64,000 nucleotides of DNA from Rhyacophila brunnea (taxonomy: Eukaryota > Arthropoda > Insecta > Trichoptera > Rhyacophilidae), in NCBI GenBank assembly GCA_022495005.1, contig JAGYXB010001966.1, forward strand, positions 186,001 through 250,000, given 5' to 3'. Position numbers and translations under genes: made by a program. The notes below the pieces were generated by a model. It was given only the letters and a program-made list of their open reading frames with translations. It was not told the DNA's origin and did no database searches. Every line of letters starts with the position of its first letter. The stretch's first letter is position 1. This document shows positions 52,911-63,535 of the stretch, in pieces.

Positions 52911-53357
52911 TAATTACAAGATAAAAAAAACTTTTTATAAACAACGTTTTTAAATTTTCTGTCGAATCATATAAACTTAACTTGACTAGCTTAAATGATC
53001 AAAATAATCTGCACTTGATAGAAATAATACTGAAATGTCATTTCGCGATGTCATAGTGATTTCCATAGTAACGCACGTATATATTAATAATTTAGCTTCT
53101 ACGACCCCAGACCCCTAACGAATAATGATGTCGAAATAATTTTTCATACAAAACAGAATTAACTGAAAATTAATTCAATTCCACTTAAAGATGGCTAAAA
53201 GTATTAAAAAAATGCATTGGCACCGTGTTCTGATATATTCTAAAAGTTTAAAATGTCTAGCTAGTCGGGAAGTTAGTTAAAATTTGATTGCAAGATTTGT
53301 ACCGGACAAAGAACCACCGGAAAAATAAGAATACGAGCTAAAAAAACGTTGTAATTA
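52911..53357 (+). mobile_element. Family C element, near full length
   Basis: TAATTACAAGATAAAAAAAA, GTAACGCACGTATATATTAA, CACTTAAAGATGGCTAAAAG, GATATATTCTAAAAGTTTAA, GTCTAGCTAGTCGGGAAGTT and GAATACGAGCTAAAAAAACG with TTGTAA follow the 4139-4627 copy along its whole length. TAATTACAAG recurs right after the 3' end (53352-53361), but since every copy starts with that word it is not proof of a TSD. Confidence 0.78.
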
Positions 53358-53361
53358 CAAG

Positions 53362-53690
53362 TAGCGCAAAGGCGCATATTGGGCATAACGCGGAAAGACC
53401 ACAAAAGAGACTAATGGATAAGGAAGCAAACAAGCGTACGATACGTGATAGAGGTCGCTAAGCAGCAGATAAAATGGCAATTGTCTGAATATGCTGACAA
53501 ATTTAATGCGGTCATATAGTGATACCAAAGTGACACTACAGGGAGACCTTAAAACTAGCTGGATAAACGAACTTATAAAGTTCGGTGGATGTCAGTGGCA
53601 CTAAACAACTACGAACAGAGAAAAGTGGAAAGATTTAGGGGAGACCTTCATCCAGCAGTGGATCCACCCCGGCTAATGATGGTGATTATA
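53362..53690 (+). pseudogene. RTE-like LINE ORF2 C-terminus
   Basis: The frame REKWKDLGETFIQQWIHPG ends at a stop near 53683. This REKWKxLGExFIQQW ending is typical of RTE-like ORF2 proteins in insects. The upstream 200 bp (GGGCATAACGCGGAAAGACC, GCGTACGATACGTGATAGAG) is broken coding sequence. It is inserted exactly next to the family C element. Confidence 0.75.
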
Positions 53691-55448
53691 CAGTGGTTAT
53701 AAATTTATTGCGTACAACATGCCAAGTACAGACTAGTATTTATAGATCTGTGTTCAAACAGATAAATTATTTACAATAATTTAAAACCTGTAAAAAGTCT
53801 ATTAAAATGAAAATATTCAAAATGTTTTTTTATACAAATGCCCACGTTCTTTTTGTATTCCATTGCGAATAAAAACATGTAAAAAAGCAGTGATAAAACA
53901 AGTGTGAACATAAACTGGATTCGTGAATTAGTATGTTTTGATTAAATACGTATTTTTTTAACGATGATTACTATCTAAATTTCATTTAATTTCATAGTAA
54001 TATTAAATTTGCAGGTTGTTAAAGTGGATTTGTGTAGAAGCAAAACTCTCTAAATATATAATTTACTTGCGGAAGATGTCTATGTAAGTGTGTGATTTTT
54101 CGATGCTTGTCTACTGGAGTTTAGGAGTAGAAAGTGTTAAGACACAAGGCTTCAGATTTACCCGTGGAAATTCCATTTTATCTCTTGTGCAGAGGAAACT
54201 TTTTAATAGTGAGTGGAACAGTTACGCCATGAGACATGTCAGTTTGAAGAGATCCTCTTGTCTTGGTGGCATAACTTAGAATCACTTCTATCAGCTGTCT
54301 TTTTACGAGGAACTGCTACTGCATCTCTGTATCATCGTCATCATTATTCAAGACCAATCCACTGATTGATAGACTGAATGATTTACTTGAGACTGTATGG
54401 ACACTACTCGTGACTTTATTCAACTGATTTTCTCTTAGGTAGGCAACACGCTGTAGTATAAAAGTTAGGTGTGATTATTTTTCTCGATTTATACGCGGTA
54501 TAGTAATGGCATAGTAATAGGCAATTCAGAAATAAAGGTAACTGATATACCTAACGGGTGTGGAGAAGCAGAAAACCAATCTCGAGTCCGGAAGAATGCG
54601 GGATAATCTTAAACACGTGTCAAGAATACGTCATACGTCGAATACTAATAACTGCTCTCGGTTTATGCAATGACGCTCATTTAATATTGAGGTATTGAAG
54701 GTTGCAACACACACCATTGCACGTCTATTATAATGCGTGGTATCAAACTGTATTTGGATATAGCCTATCGGAATTCTATTTATTAATCTGTTCTGTGCAT
54801 AGTATTGTGTAATCCTTATAACTATCTAAAAAATTACTAAGTAAAAAGTATCTATAAGTAAGTGCTAAATGCAAAACTATTCTAACTCATATTTGAAATA
54901 TTTCACCGAAGTACTCTTTGAAATAGCCAACTATTGATTTTATTATTTATACAGTCAGATTTATACATTTTTTTTTTCATCAATAGTCCTAATGAATTCG
55001 TGTTTGTTATACCAATTTGCAGAACTAACCTGCCATCGGTAATGCCAACTAAGGGCAGGTGAGGTGTTGACTGTGTGTTTTAGGGTGGCACTGTATTCGT
55101 TAAGTACTGTTTAGATACCATGCTGGGGACACTACAGTATAAGGAAAGTGGTTTGCCTTTTGGGTGTGGCTGTAAGAAGGTGTGTGGATAAATATGAGAT
55201 AAAATGTATTAAAAAATGTTATAAATATGTTATTTTCAATATTTCTTACGTATGTATAATAATATGCATTAAAAATTGTCACGTAAACAAAATGTGCATT
55301 TATAGGGTTGTATTTTTGTTATGGCCTAACTATAATTAGTAGTTATGAAGAAAAACTGGTTTCTAAGAGGCTTTTGCATTTCTCTTTTGTCAATCTATTC
55401 TTTGGTACCACGAACAACTCAAACAAAGCACACTTTACTGTGTGACCA
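53691..55448. other. Unassigned stretch
   Basis: AT-rich. 54335-54380 (CATCATTATTCAAGACCAAT, CCACTGATTGATAG) may be another RTE-like tail on the minus strand. 54700-54797 shares a 30-bp identical block with 34337-34366. No frames of interest. Confidence 0.35.
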
Positions 55449-55825
55449 GCTCTTCTTATTTAATCATATCCAACCCTTAGTTGGAGCGTATGAACACCAC
55501 ATGACGCTTCAAAGAATTCCTGTCACTCTTGTCTTATTCCAGGTCAACCACCATCCAACAGATTCTCCATATACACACCGTGTCGATTGTATATAGTAGT
55601 GGCTTTTTAGAACGCTAAATCTAGTTGGCTTGAAGAACAGGCGAGTCAGGTTGAAATTCTCTTCAGCACGTGGCCTAGCCAGGTTCAACGTTACCTCTAC
55701 AATCTCAGTGTGATGAGAGGCTACATGGTTTGCTCTTTTATCTCCTCGTGACTCCTAAAGTATTCATCGCAAATATCTGTTCTCGAAGCTCAGTGCACGA
55801 TTTCTCAAGGTGCCATGACTCTCTA
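55449..55825 (-). pseudogene. LINE ORF2 C-terminal fragment (family L3), decayed
   Basis: Colinear with 46873-47290: plus-sense blocks CCAACCCTTAGTTGGAGCGT, GGCTTGAAGAACAGGCGAGT, TTGAAATTCTC, GTTCAACGTTACCTC, TCGCAAATATCTGTTCTCGA and AAGCTCAGTGCACG correspond to GGCTTTCCTG/AGAACAGG, GTCCAACGTTGTCTC and CGCAAACATTTGTTTTCGAA in that copy. All frames are interrupted. Confidence 0.75.
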
Positions 55826-55839
55826 CTGGTGGCCAATTC

Positions 55840-55925
55840 AATCTTTGCAATATTCCCAAACTGCTGATGCTTGAAAACCAAGTGTGGTGTGGGGCGGGTT
55901 GGTTTGGTGGGTCTCTGTTTGCGTT
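55840..55925 (+). mobile_element. R1-like LINE 3' tip
   Basis: AAACCAAGTGTGGTGTGGGG, CGGGTTGGTTTGGTGGGTCT match the last 50 bp of the R1-like 3' UTR (GAGGGTGGTACGGGGCGGGT, TTGGTGGAGGG). It was inserted next to the L3 fragment. Confidence 0.65.
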
Positions 55926-57647
55926 GTCATGAATACATCCGGAACGAGGAGGTGATGTAATATTTATCTTTATAATGAAATTATTGTACAAGACATTTCT
56001 ATTTGGAAAATTTCTTTTCCGAGTTAATATCATCTTCTTTTGATAATGTAATATATCAAAGATGAAAGAAAGATTTCCGTCCGCAAATGCAAAATAAGCC
56101 AACTTTTCTTTGTGGGATTTGAGGATTCTTTTTACACGAGCACGCAAGGCGATTGCACGAGAATATTATGTTACGATGTAGCAAGTACTCTGTATAGAAG
56201 AGTTCAATAATCTTTTTGAAATATATTATATGAAAAATAAAAAAAGAGATCAATAATATTATTAGGTTGACACGTATAATCAGCAAATACGTCGTGCATT
56301 GTTTGCAGATTTAACTTATGTTCACGTACCTTTTAAAAATTTAACGTATCTTGTAGAACCATCAATGTAATATTTGAGGTTTTGTATTATAACTATAGTA
56401 ATAAAGCTCAATTTGGTTTAAATAAAACATTTGAAATTATATACCTACGTTGTTTAAATAAAATATTATTCTAATACATTCATTACTAATTTATGAAAAT
56501 TAGACATGGGGTTAAAATAAACCAAGTCGAGTCAATTAATATTTATAATTTAAATATGCGATTTTAAATTCATAATAACTATTAATTAAATTATCTATTT
56601 TTTTATTCAATGAATAATTCACAAGATTTATGAAAGTAATATTCTAATTATTGAACATACATAATTTTGAAAACACTTCTGAGAAAATAATATAGAAAAA
56701 ACCTTTTTTTGGAAAAACCAGCTCCAGACCAGCACCTCTCGGGTAAGTTACAACAAAAAATCTTGGTATAATCAGTGAAGTGATCATGCAAAAGGGTCTA
56801 TAAGCAAAAACAAAAATGTTCAGGAGAGTGATGAAAAACCCTTAGCGAAATAAATAACAACAATTTAATGTTTTATGGATATATTTTGAAAAATAAGCAT
56901 TTTCTTATCTTAAAAATAATATTTTAATAGAGTAAACAATAAAAACATAAAAAATCAAAGTCAAAGTATCAAATTGTACATCGCATGTAGACCCCTCCAC
57001 GTTAGCTAACCTTTACGAACGAATTTTGATAAAAAGTGTGGCGATATTATGGAAATTAAATTCCTCACGGTGTGTATACACTGTATACTATTATATTATG
57101 GGCCCTTTAAATACAATAAAATCACTTTTGACACCAATATATTATATTGACCCTTTTTAGAGGGGCACATTCAATTTATCAATACATGGGAGATTGAGTT
57201 GTATTTCTTTGTGATGGTACAAAAATGTTGTAGATCACTGCCACTTTTGATACTGGATAGTCAGTAGATCAAAATCTACTTGAAGATAATCTACACACGT
57301 TGGTTACATTATATTAATAGAATGTATACATTTAATATTCTCGAGTATTTTAGTAACTTTGTAATAAATAGGCTAGAACTTTAAAAGCCAATAATATGTG
57401 AGACAAGAAGTCAAGCCTACGTAGTTTTGGCGTATGAGTCACGTCTCTTGTGTGATGTGCTTAAAATTGAATGTGTTATTTGCCCATTAATTATCTAATT
57501 ACCAAGTGTGTGTGACGCGTGCCGTGAATTTTAATTTAAGAAGGGCAATGTATCAAAATAATACATCGATTATCCATACCTACATAAGAAATCGTCACAG
57601 AATATTATTATTTGTGGTCTTTCACGATCAAACTAACATCTAGTACA
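55926..57647. other. AT-rich stretch without identified feature
   Basis: Mostly AT-rich. Overlapping minus-strand frames at 55764-56286 run out of the L3 fragment into low-complexity lysine-rich sequence, and neither is credible. No repeats shared with other sites. Confidence 0.4.
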
Positions 57648-57655
57648 GGGGTGGC
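57648..57655 (+). repeat. 8-bp TSD (one mismatch), left
   Basis: ATCTAGTA; partner ATCTATTA at 58312-58319. Confidence 0.75.
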
Positions 57656-58311
57656 AAACTTTTTTACGTACGCGTGCCAAAATTTCCCAAAATAATATTT
57701 TCCAACTGTTGCCAGTGCCAGCAGATTTTTATGTAGAAAAAAAAGTTTTTTAAAGTTTTCTAAAAAATAGTTTTAAGAATTCTATTAAAAAAGTTTAAAA
57801 ATTACAATTGAGTTCTTGATATTCTATCTTTTACCATATTTCTAGCCAAAGGCATATCTTTTATTCTTTGAATATTTTCCCCCTTGTTTTCTGAACGGGT
57901 TTTCATTTATAAAGATTATGTTTTAGGCAAAATAACAAGCAGTTATTATATTTGAATGACTCACAATAGTTAATTTTATAAGGTTTGTTGATTGAATATT
58001 TTTATTTTTAATTGCCCGATCCTAAGGACCGACCAATGAAATTGTATATTCTCATTAACGTAATGATTATTCTTGAAAAGGATTTGCCTGCATTTTTTAT
58101 ACAATGCGATTTGTCATTTATACATGAATTTCGTCGTTTCCGTTTGCGCTGGGAATGGGCGATGGGAAAAACCCTAAGAAAATATGCATGGCTATGTCGA
58201 CATTATTTTTTAATATTATGTAAAAGTACCTGTACTTATATGTTTATTCGTAAAACTTGTTATAAAAAAAAACATTCGCGTGCCACTATTGGCATAAGTT
58301 CGCCATACCTG
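57656..58311. mobile_element. hAT-type non-autonomous element
   Basis: Its 5' end is CAGGGGTGGCAAACTTTTTT. Its 3' end, reversed, is CAGGTATGGCGAACTTATGC. Both ends have CAGG and a GGCRAACTT core, the usual hAT pattern, and the flanks are an 8-bp duplication (7 of 8), the hAT target length. Subterminal GCGTGCCAAAATTTCC (left) pairs with TTCGCGTGCCACTATTGG-type sequence on the right. The 656-bp interior has no transposase frame. The 123-codon plus frame 58012-58383 runs across the right border and is not a gene. Confidence 0.88.
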
Positions 58312-58319
58312 ATCTATTA
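58312..58319 (+). repeat. 8-bp TSD (one mismatch), right
   Basis: ATCTATTA; partner at 57648-57655. Confidence 0.75.
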
Positions 58320-58333
58320 TAACATTGATGTTA

Positions 58334-58930
58334 AGGCCCTACCAAACCATACCCGCTCCGCCCCGCTCCACACCCAGTCTTAATCGTGCGTAAAACGGGA
58401 TCCTACGTTTGATGATATTTTTTTTTTAATGACTGGGAATGTGTCAGAAGCAGTTATCCAATAATTCGAAAGTCACCATGCACTCAAATGTGCTTTAGGT
58501 GAAGAAAGGCGAAGAAAATTGTAGTAAGTAACAAAAAGCTAATTTACAACTGTCAAACAATCTAAGTGAATAGATCTTCATGTTGGCAGTATGACGCCGC
58601 AAATTTTCTAATTGCAACAAAATTGGCCTTTGTGGCGACCAGATCAGGCGGTTTGATAGACCCAACAACTGGCTGAACCGACTTGAGCAGTTCTACCCTT
58701 TCTGTAGATATTTTAGGATATTCACAGATGATGTGATTTGCATCCTGTACCTATTTCTGCGTCACATGGACATATTGAATTGGTAATGAGACCATGTTCA
58801 TAGAGCCTGCCAGTAAAGCCACAATGTCCAGTCAAGAATAGACTGGTGTAGTGATCTGGAGTCAAATTTGCCATTTGATATTTGGAAGAAAAATTATGTG
58901 TGCCTGCCTTTGGTTGAGGCATCCCATTTA
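58334..58930 (-). pseudogene. R1-like LINE C-terminal and 3'-UTR fragment
   Basis: Minus-strand frames give PDHYTSLFLTGHCGFTGRLY, then EHGLITNSICPCDAEIGTGC, then (frameshifted) sequence matching LRSVQPVVGSIKPPDLVATK and the FAASYCQHEDLFT-like end. The Cys-His motif has lost its register after CPC. The 3' UTR follows to GGTGTGGAGCGGGGCGGAGC on the minus strand. It starts 15 bp from the hAT element's TSD. Confidence 0.82.
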
Positions 58931-59335
58931 TGCTAAGTCATCTACTAAAACATCATCACTCGCGTAAAAGCAGTGTGTAGATGACAATATAAAAATAAAA
59001 CCATATGCACTTATACAAAAGTATACCAGGTATCTGATACAGCATACAGCGAATTTACAATCGTATATTTGATATCAATTCACACATTTTTCATTCATGC
59101 ATTTAGATCTATTTTGTCGTCAGATCCTTCATTATATTCAGTTCATTCAAATGTTACCATTGTTAAATAGTTGAAATAGCGGAGGCAATTAGTACATTCC
59201 CTTGGTGCTAATTTGAAATAAAGATATATATATATATATATATTGTACGTTAGTACTTTGTTAACTGTCTGTGAGTATAAACGATAGTTATATGGAACAA
59301 TAATAGGAATAGTTTCATGTATATTTTCTAAAGTT
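58931..59335. other. AT-rich stretch with a TA microsatellite
   Basis: About 10 TA units lie at 59225-59243. Nothing else was recognised. Confidence 0.5.
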
Positions 59336-59606
59336 TAACTCAACGTCGCTATAGGAATGGTTTCCCGAATATCCGTTTTTGTCGAAATCGACCTCTTAAT
59401 ACAGAATGTTTTTTTGTATCTAATTGGACGAGAACCATCCCTTTCTTTAAATTACTTTGTAATGGTAATGAATACATCATTCATATGCTGTAAAAATAAC
59501 AATTTAAATATCTCCATGTATTTAAATATAGGATTATGAAATTTGTTTTTCGTCTCCTGAACATTTGGTCTATTCGGGAAACCAATCCTACAGCGACGTC
59601 AAGTTA
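59336..59606. mobile_element. MITE with about 38-bp TIRs
   Basis: Left end CAACGTCGCTATAGGAATGG, TTTCCCGAATATCC (59341-59374); right end, inverted, GGTCTATTCGGGAAACCAAT, CCTACAGCGACGTCAAG (59567-59603). Arms differ at three or four positions. The interior, about 190 bp, is AT-rich; a 60-codon frame across it starts inside the TIR. The TSD could not be fixed, so the superfamily is open. Confidence 0.8.
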
Positions 59607-60841
59607 TGCAAAGAGATATTAACTAAGAATTTAACTACATTATTCCTATAGAAAATGAGCAATATGACACTCTTGATTTGATCCGTCTATACTATAAGCT
59701 CTTTCTCGTCTTCTTCAACTTCAACTTGATCAAATAACTTGAGTTTCCCAGGTTTTCACCCTCCCTGCGACGTAATGTGACCAAATAACAAGACTGCAGA
59801 CACACTAGGCAGACGAATTAGTTTAACATAATAAACAACATAATGGTTTATTAAGATAAAAAAGAACTGCTATCCCTCTCATAAGTTTGAGATACAAAAT
59901 GGTTCATGAAGCTCATATTCGTACCCAAAATCTGTTTGCAAATAATATTATAATACATAAAAGGTACAGAGTAACTACTTTATGTCTGTAACTAGGTAAA
60001 CATAGGTTTACAGTTAAAGAAAACTACGTCAATGCTCTATCTATTATCTGATAAATATATTTTTACATCTTCTATGACTTATGTCTATAGCGTTTAAGTC
60101 TCGATTATTTATTTTTTAATGCCAAAATGCCAAAACGTGCGACCAATTATTCCAGTATTTATCGTAGGGCTACGTGATATTTGCAGGAATTGAAGTAGAT
60201 AATACATGGAAATTGGTTAACTGAGAAATTTTGAGTAAATTAATTGTAAATGTCAGTCGGTGGACCATATTGATTAAAATGCTTTCAAGTATTTATTGTG
60301 TTTAAATATAAAATACACGAAATAAACTATTTATTTTATTCAACGAACAATTAGCGGGATTTAGAAATGTAATTTTATTTATAAATTGAAATTGAAAACA
60401 CAGTGAGATAAAGTTAAAAAAAGTAAATTTTGAGATAAGTATGCCAAACAATTGCTGAGACCTTCAGTTTTCGACTAGAAGACATGTAAAATTTCAAGTA
60501 AGTAGTAGTTTAAAAAATAAATGGTAGCGATCTAAGAAGACACGGTAATTGACATTCTTTAACATGAACAAGCGTATTATATTTTGACTAATGATATTGA
60601 GGCCGCTACATATCAAACAACCATCACCATTCACCATCATAAAGAATTTTTGCATTCATCACCAAACTATTTGCATACTGTACAAAGAGCCTACTGCGCG
60701 ACGGTAAAAGGAAAATTCAGAGACTCACATCAACTCTTTCTCTCACTTCGGTGGCTGACCGTGAGTATTGCAATATGACTCACATGATAAATGAGGTCAC
60801 GTGGACTTGATTGATTTGAAAACGACTATTACATAAATTGG
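59607..60841. other. AT-rich stretch without identified feature
   Basis: No shared repeats, tRNA boxes or credible frames were found. Confidence 0.4.
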
Positions 60842-60844
60842 TTA
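60842..60844 (+). repeat. 3-bp TSD (TTA), left
   Basis: TTA before the MITE, matched by TTA at 61214-61216. Three bases alone are weak support; the symmetric TIR ends place them. Confidence 0.5.
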
Positions 60845-61213
60845 AGCGTCAATTACATTGAGCTTCTTTACGAGCTGTTTGTTGGCGAATTTAAAAGCGG
60901 GCGATTCAGGTACTGCGATTTGATGATTACAAACAAAACTTTCCATTCGCTGAGAAGCCACAAACCAGCGACTATTTTGACAGAACGTAGTTCGTTTTTT
61001 TACCGGGAGGTTGCGACTGCGCTCTACTGCGCAGACTCAGAAGGCCCATACGCCGGCGTGTAGCGCGTAAAGTTGACCGGCTGTCAACCTTTCTCGTTAG
61101 AGTGTTTACAACCTGCTTGTTAGCTTATTCGATGATTATACTGGGCGACTTTACAGGCAGATTGTAAATTCGCCAACAAACAGCTCGTAAAGAAGCTCAA
61201 TGTGATTGACGCT
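60845..61213. mobile_element. PIF/Harbinger-like MITE
   Basis: TIRs of about 50 bp are nearly perfect: left AGCGTCAATTACATTGAGCT, TCTTTACGAGCTGTTTGTTG, GCGAATTTA; right, inverted, TAAATTCGCCAACAAACAGC, TCGTAAAGAAGCTCAATGTG, ATTGACGCT. The interior has CpG-rich segments and no transposase. A 3-bp TTA duplication is the PIF/Harbinger length; assignment rests on that and is provisional. Confidence 0.8.
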
Positions 61214-61216
61214 TTA

Positions 61217-62796
61217 AGGAAATAAAAATAATTAGTGCTTCCCTTTCAATACCTCAATGAAATCATATTATATTACAACTGGTATAAACACTTTTAAAAT
61301 TTTCACGAAATCCTATGGGTTTATTGACGCGTTGGAGATGCCTGGATTGAACATACAACAGTATTTCACAATATTGAACATTGATATCATTTCCCGGTGT
61401 GATCAAATTCGTCAATCGTTATATTATATCGTGTGGCTAAAAATATATAAAATATATTATTGAACAATGAAGACAAATTTGTGAATATTTTTGTACAATA
61501 TCTATTATAGTTCAGTACAAGATTTAAAAATGTGAAAAGACAACATCGACATGAGTCGGTGTATTAACCATAATTCTCGCTATATTATATTATGTAACCA
61601 GATACCCACTTTGTATTAAACTTGATTGTCTATTTGCTGGTTTAAATCATAACGCACGTGTATTTTTCGCACATTTCATTAATCTGTGCGGTACCCAATT
61701 GTCTAAAACCCAGTTGTTTCATCGCCCAGCTGTCTTTCTTAGCTACTTGAATGCCAGTGGCTACCAGGCACCTGCAAAGTACTGTAATATTGTTTCTGTG
61801 TATACTTACAACTGTCTAACCATTTAATTTATTTATGGTAAATAGAATGACAAAATATTGCCAGTGGGTAAAACGGTAAACTGCATGGTCGACTTAAATC
61901 AGATTTCAAATGTAGAACATCCGCTCGGGAAGAGGCGCCAATGTAGAATCGCTTCGAACGTCATCCGCCTTTCGTAATTACCTCAATTTCCGCTTTTTGT
62001 TTAGCGGCGCTGCGTTCGCAAATTTATGGGGTGACCGTAAATCACAGAAACATCGCGCGGTTTCAGTCGCCATTTTGTGAAAATGTGCGATTCGTCGTTA
62101 TAATGGTATTACTGAAGCCAGAAGAGAGAGTAGAATGGCATATTAACGAAATTGCTGCAGTTGATTCGAAGCCTCTAATAATGGGTTCCAGTAATTATCT
62201 ACTAGCCACTGGAATGCCTTATATTTCACCCCGAATCTGTTTAGGTTAGGTATTTCTGTATTTAAGTTGTGTTTTTTAAATGACAATATTTCCATCAGAT
62301 TATATTCTTACCTATGTTTGAAGTATTGAAACACCTTGCTGTTTGTATCAATTTTACTGTAATATAATAAAATTAAACAGCCCAATATAGCATAGTATCA
62401 TAAAATATAGATAATAGTTTTGAATACCAGTAGAATTTGTTTGTTGTATGATGTCATTGGTTGGTGATTAATGAAACCGTGAGGGCACTTTCGATATTTT
62501 GTTTGTATGTAATGGGAATTTAGACTTATATGCATGATTGTGTAATGTGCGTGTGCACTAGTTCGAGGTTTACAGCGGACTGGTTGGATCAGATTTGATA
62601 CAATACCCCCCTAGTAGTGAAATATCGAATGATTCACCCATAAGCCATTCATAAAGAATACAATGTAATTTAAAATTTATTCGATATTGGTGTTTTCGAA
62701 TAATGGTTTTTTGATAAATAAGTTTTGCAGAAGGTTTCTATGGCTATATTTTTTAATTGTTTACCTAATGAAATTTTATCGGTTACGATTTATAGC
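61217..62796. other. Unassigned stretch with one possible exon-like segment
   Basis: Mostly AT-rich. 61950-62110 is less AT-rich and contains CAGTCGCCATTTTGTG. From an ATG in good context (62103) a 47-codon frame reads MVLLKPEERVEWHINEIAAV and onward to an AG|GTTAGG donor-like site at 62244/62245. No product is recognised. Nothing else was seen. Confidence 0.35.
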
Positions 62797-63250
62797 TTTC
62801 TTCTTCTTATTCTTTTTCCATTCTGCCACGTCCCAACATTGGAGCATAGGGCAAGCACAAGTTGGCGCCACTTCCCTCGGTCCATCTCCAACTCCTGCGC
62901 CTCCCACCATGTCAGACCTGCAGTACGTAGGTCGCTTTTGTAGCACCGCTTCAGGGTAAGGGAAGGCCAGCCACGGCGACGGAACCCTTGAGGCTGTGCC
63001 ACAAGGGTACGAAGTGACGCACTCTTTGGCGGCATCCGGAATACGTGTCCCAGCCACGTAAATCGTCTCTTCGTGATAACTTCAATCACTGAAGGCTGTT
63101 GTGTCTGCTCACGAAGTCGGGTGTTTGTAACGTGGTCGTACCAATGTACCCCTAAGATTCGACGGAGACATCGATTTTCAAAAGCTTGGTTCAACCAGCT
63201 TGGAGTCGCATAGAGGTGTAGGCTGACATTCTGTGAGGACTATAGCTGTA
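62797..63250 (-). pseudogene. LINE ORF2 C-terminal fragment (family L2), second copy
   Basis: The open minus-strand frame 62790-63194 has NQAFENRCLRRILGVHWYDH, VTNTRLREQTQQPSVIEVIT, KRRFTWLGHVFRMPPKSASL, QGFRRRGWPSLTLKRCYKSD and DRGKWRQLVLALCSNVGT. Unlike the 25884-26335 copy the frame is unbroken for 134 codons. The 3' tail GAAGAAGAA lies at 62797-62810. The RT core is missing, so it is a dead 3' fragment. Confidence 0.85.
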
Positions 63251-63435
63251 AACAAAGAATACATTTGATTTTTATCGAAACTAAGATTTTAAAGGTTAAC
63301 ACTGTTTTATTCCGAGGCTTTCAATATAATGATTTATCTAAAAACGAAATTATATTATTTAATAATACTTATACACACTATTATTTTAATAGGATGTACC
63401 CAGGCTATCCTAGTGAACACGATATCAGTAAAGCC
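63251..63435. other. Short AT-rich stretch without identified feature
   Basis: Nothing recognised; the 72-codon frame starting at 63265 runs into the GC-rich repeat that follows. Confidence 0.4.
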
Positions 63436-63535
63436 TTGGTCAGATGGCGCGATTTGACTCGCGCGCATTCCAGGTACACGTGACCTCATTGAGCCGTCCA
63501 CATGTACTCATCGCGGCAAGACACGCGTCATCTAG
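63436..63535 (+). repeat. GC-rich dispersed repeat, relative at 605-785
   Basis: CGATTTGACTCGCGCGCATT, CCAGGTACACGTGACCTCAT, TGAGCCGTCCACATGTACTC and GACACGCGTCATCTAG match the minus strand of 605-785 in order. Here it is not joined to the SINE. Confidence 0.55.

Noticed and set aside
52911..53361. TAATTACAAG as a 10-bp TSD of the family C element
   Set aside because: The same word begins the other family C copies, so the left copy is element sequence and the right one may be chance or a second element end.
58012..58383. 123-codon plus-strand frame
   Set aside because: Runs from inside the hAT-type element across its TSD and into an antisense R1-like 3' UTR, so it cannot be one evolved gene.
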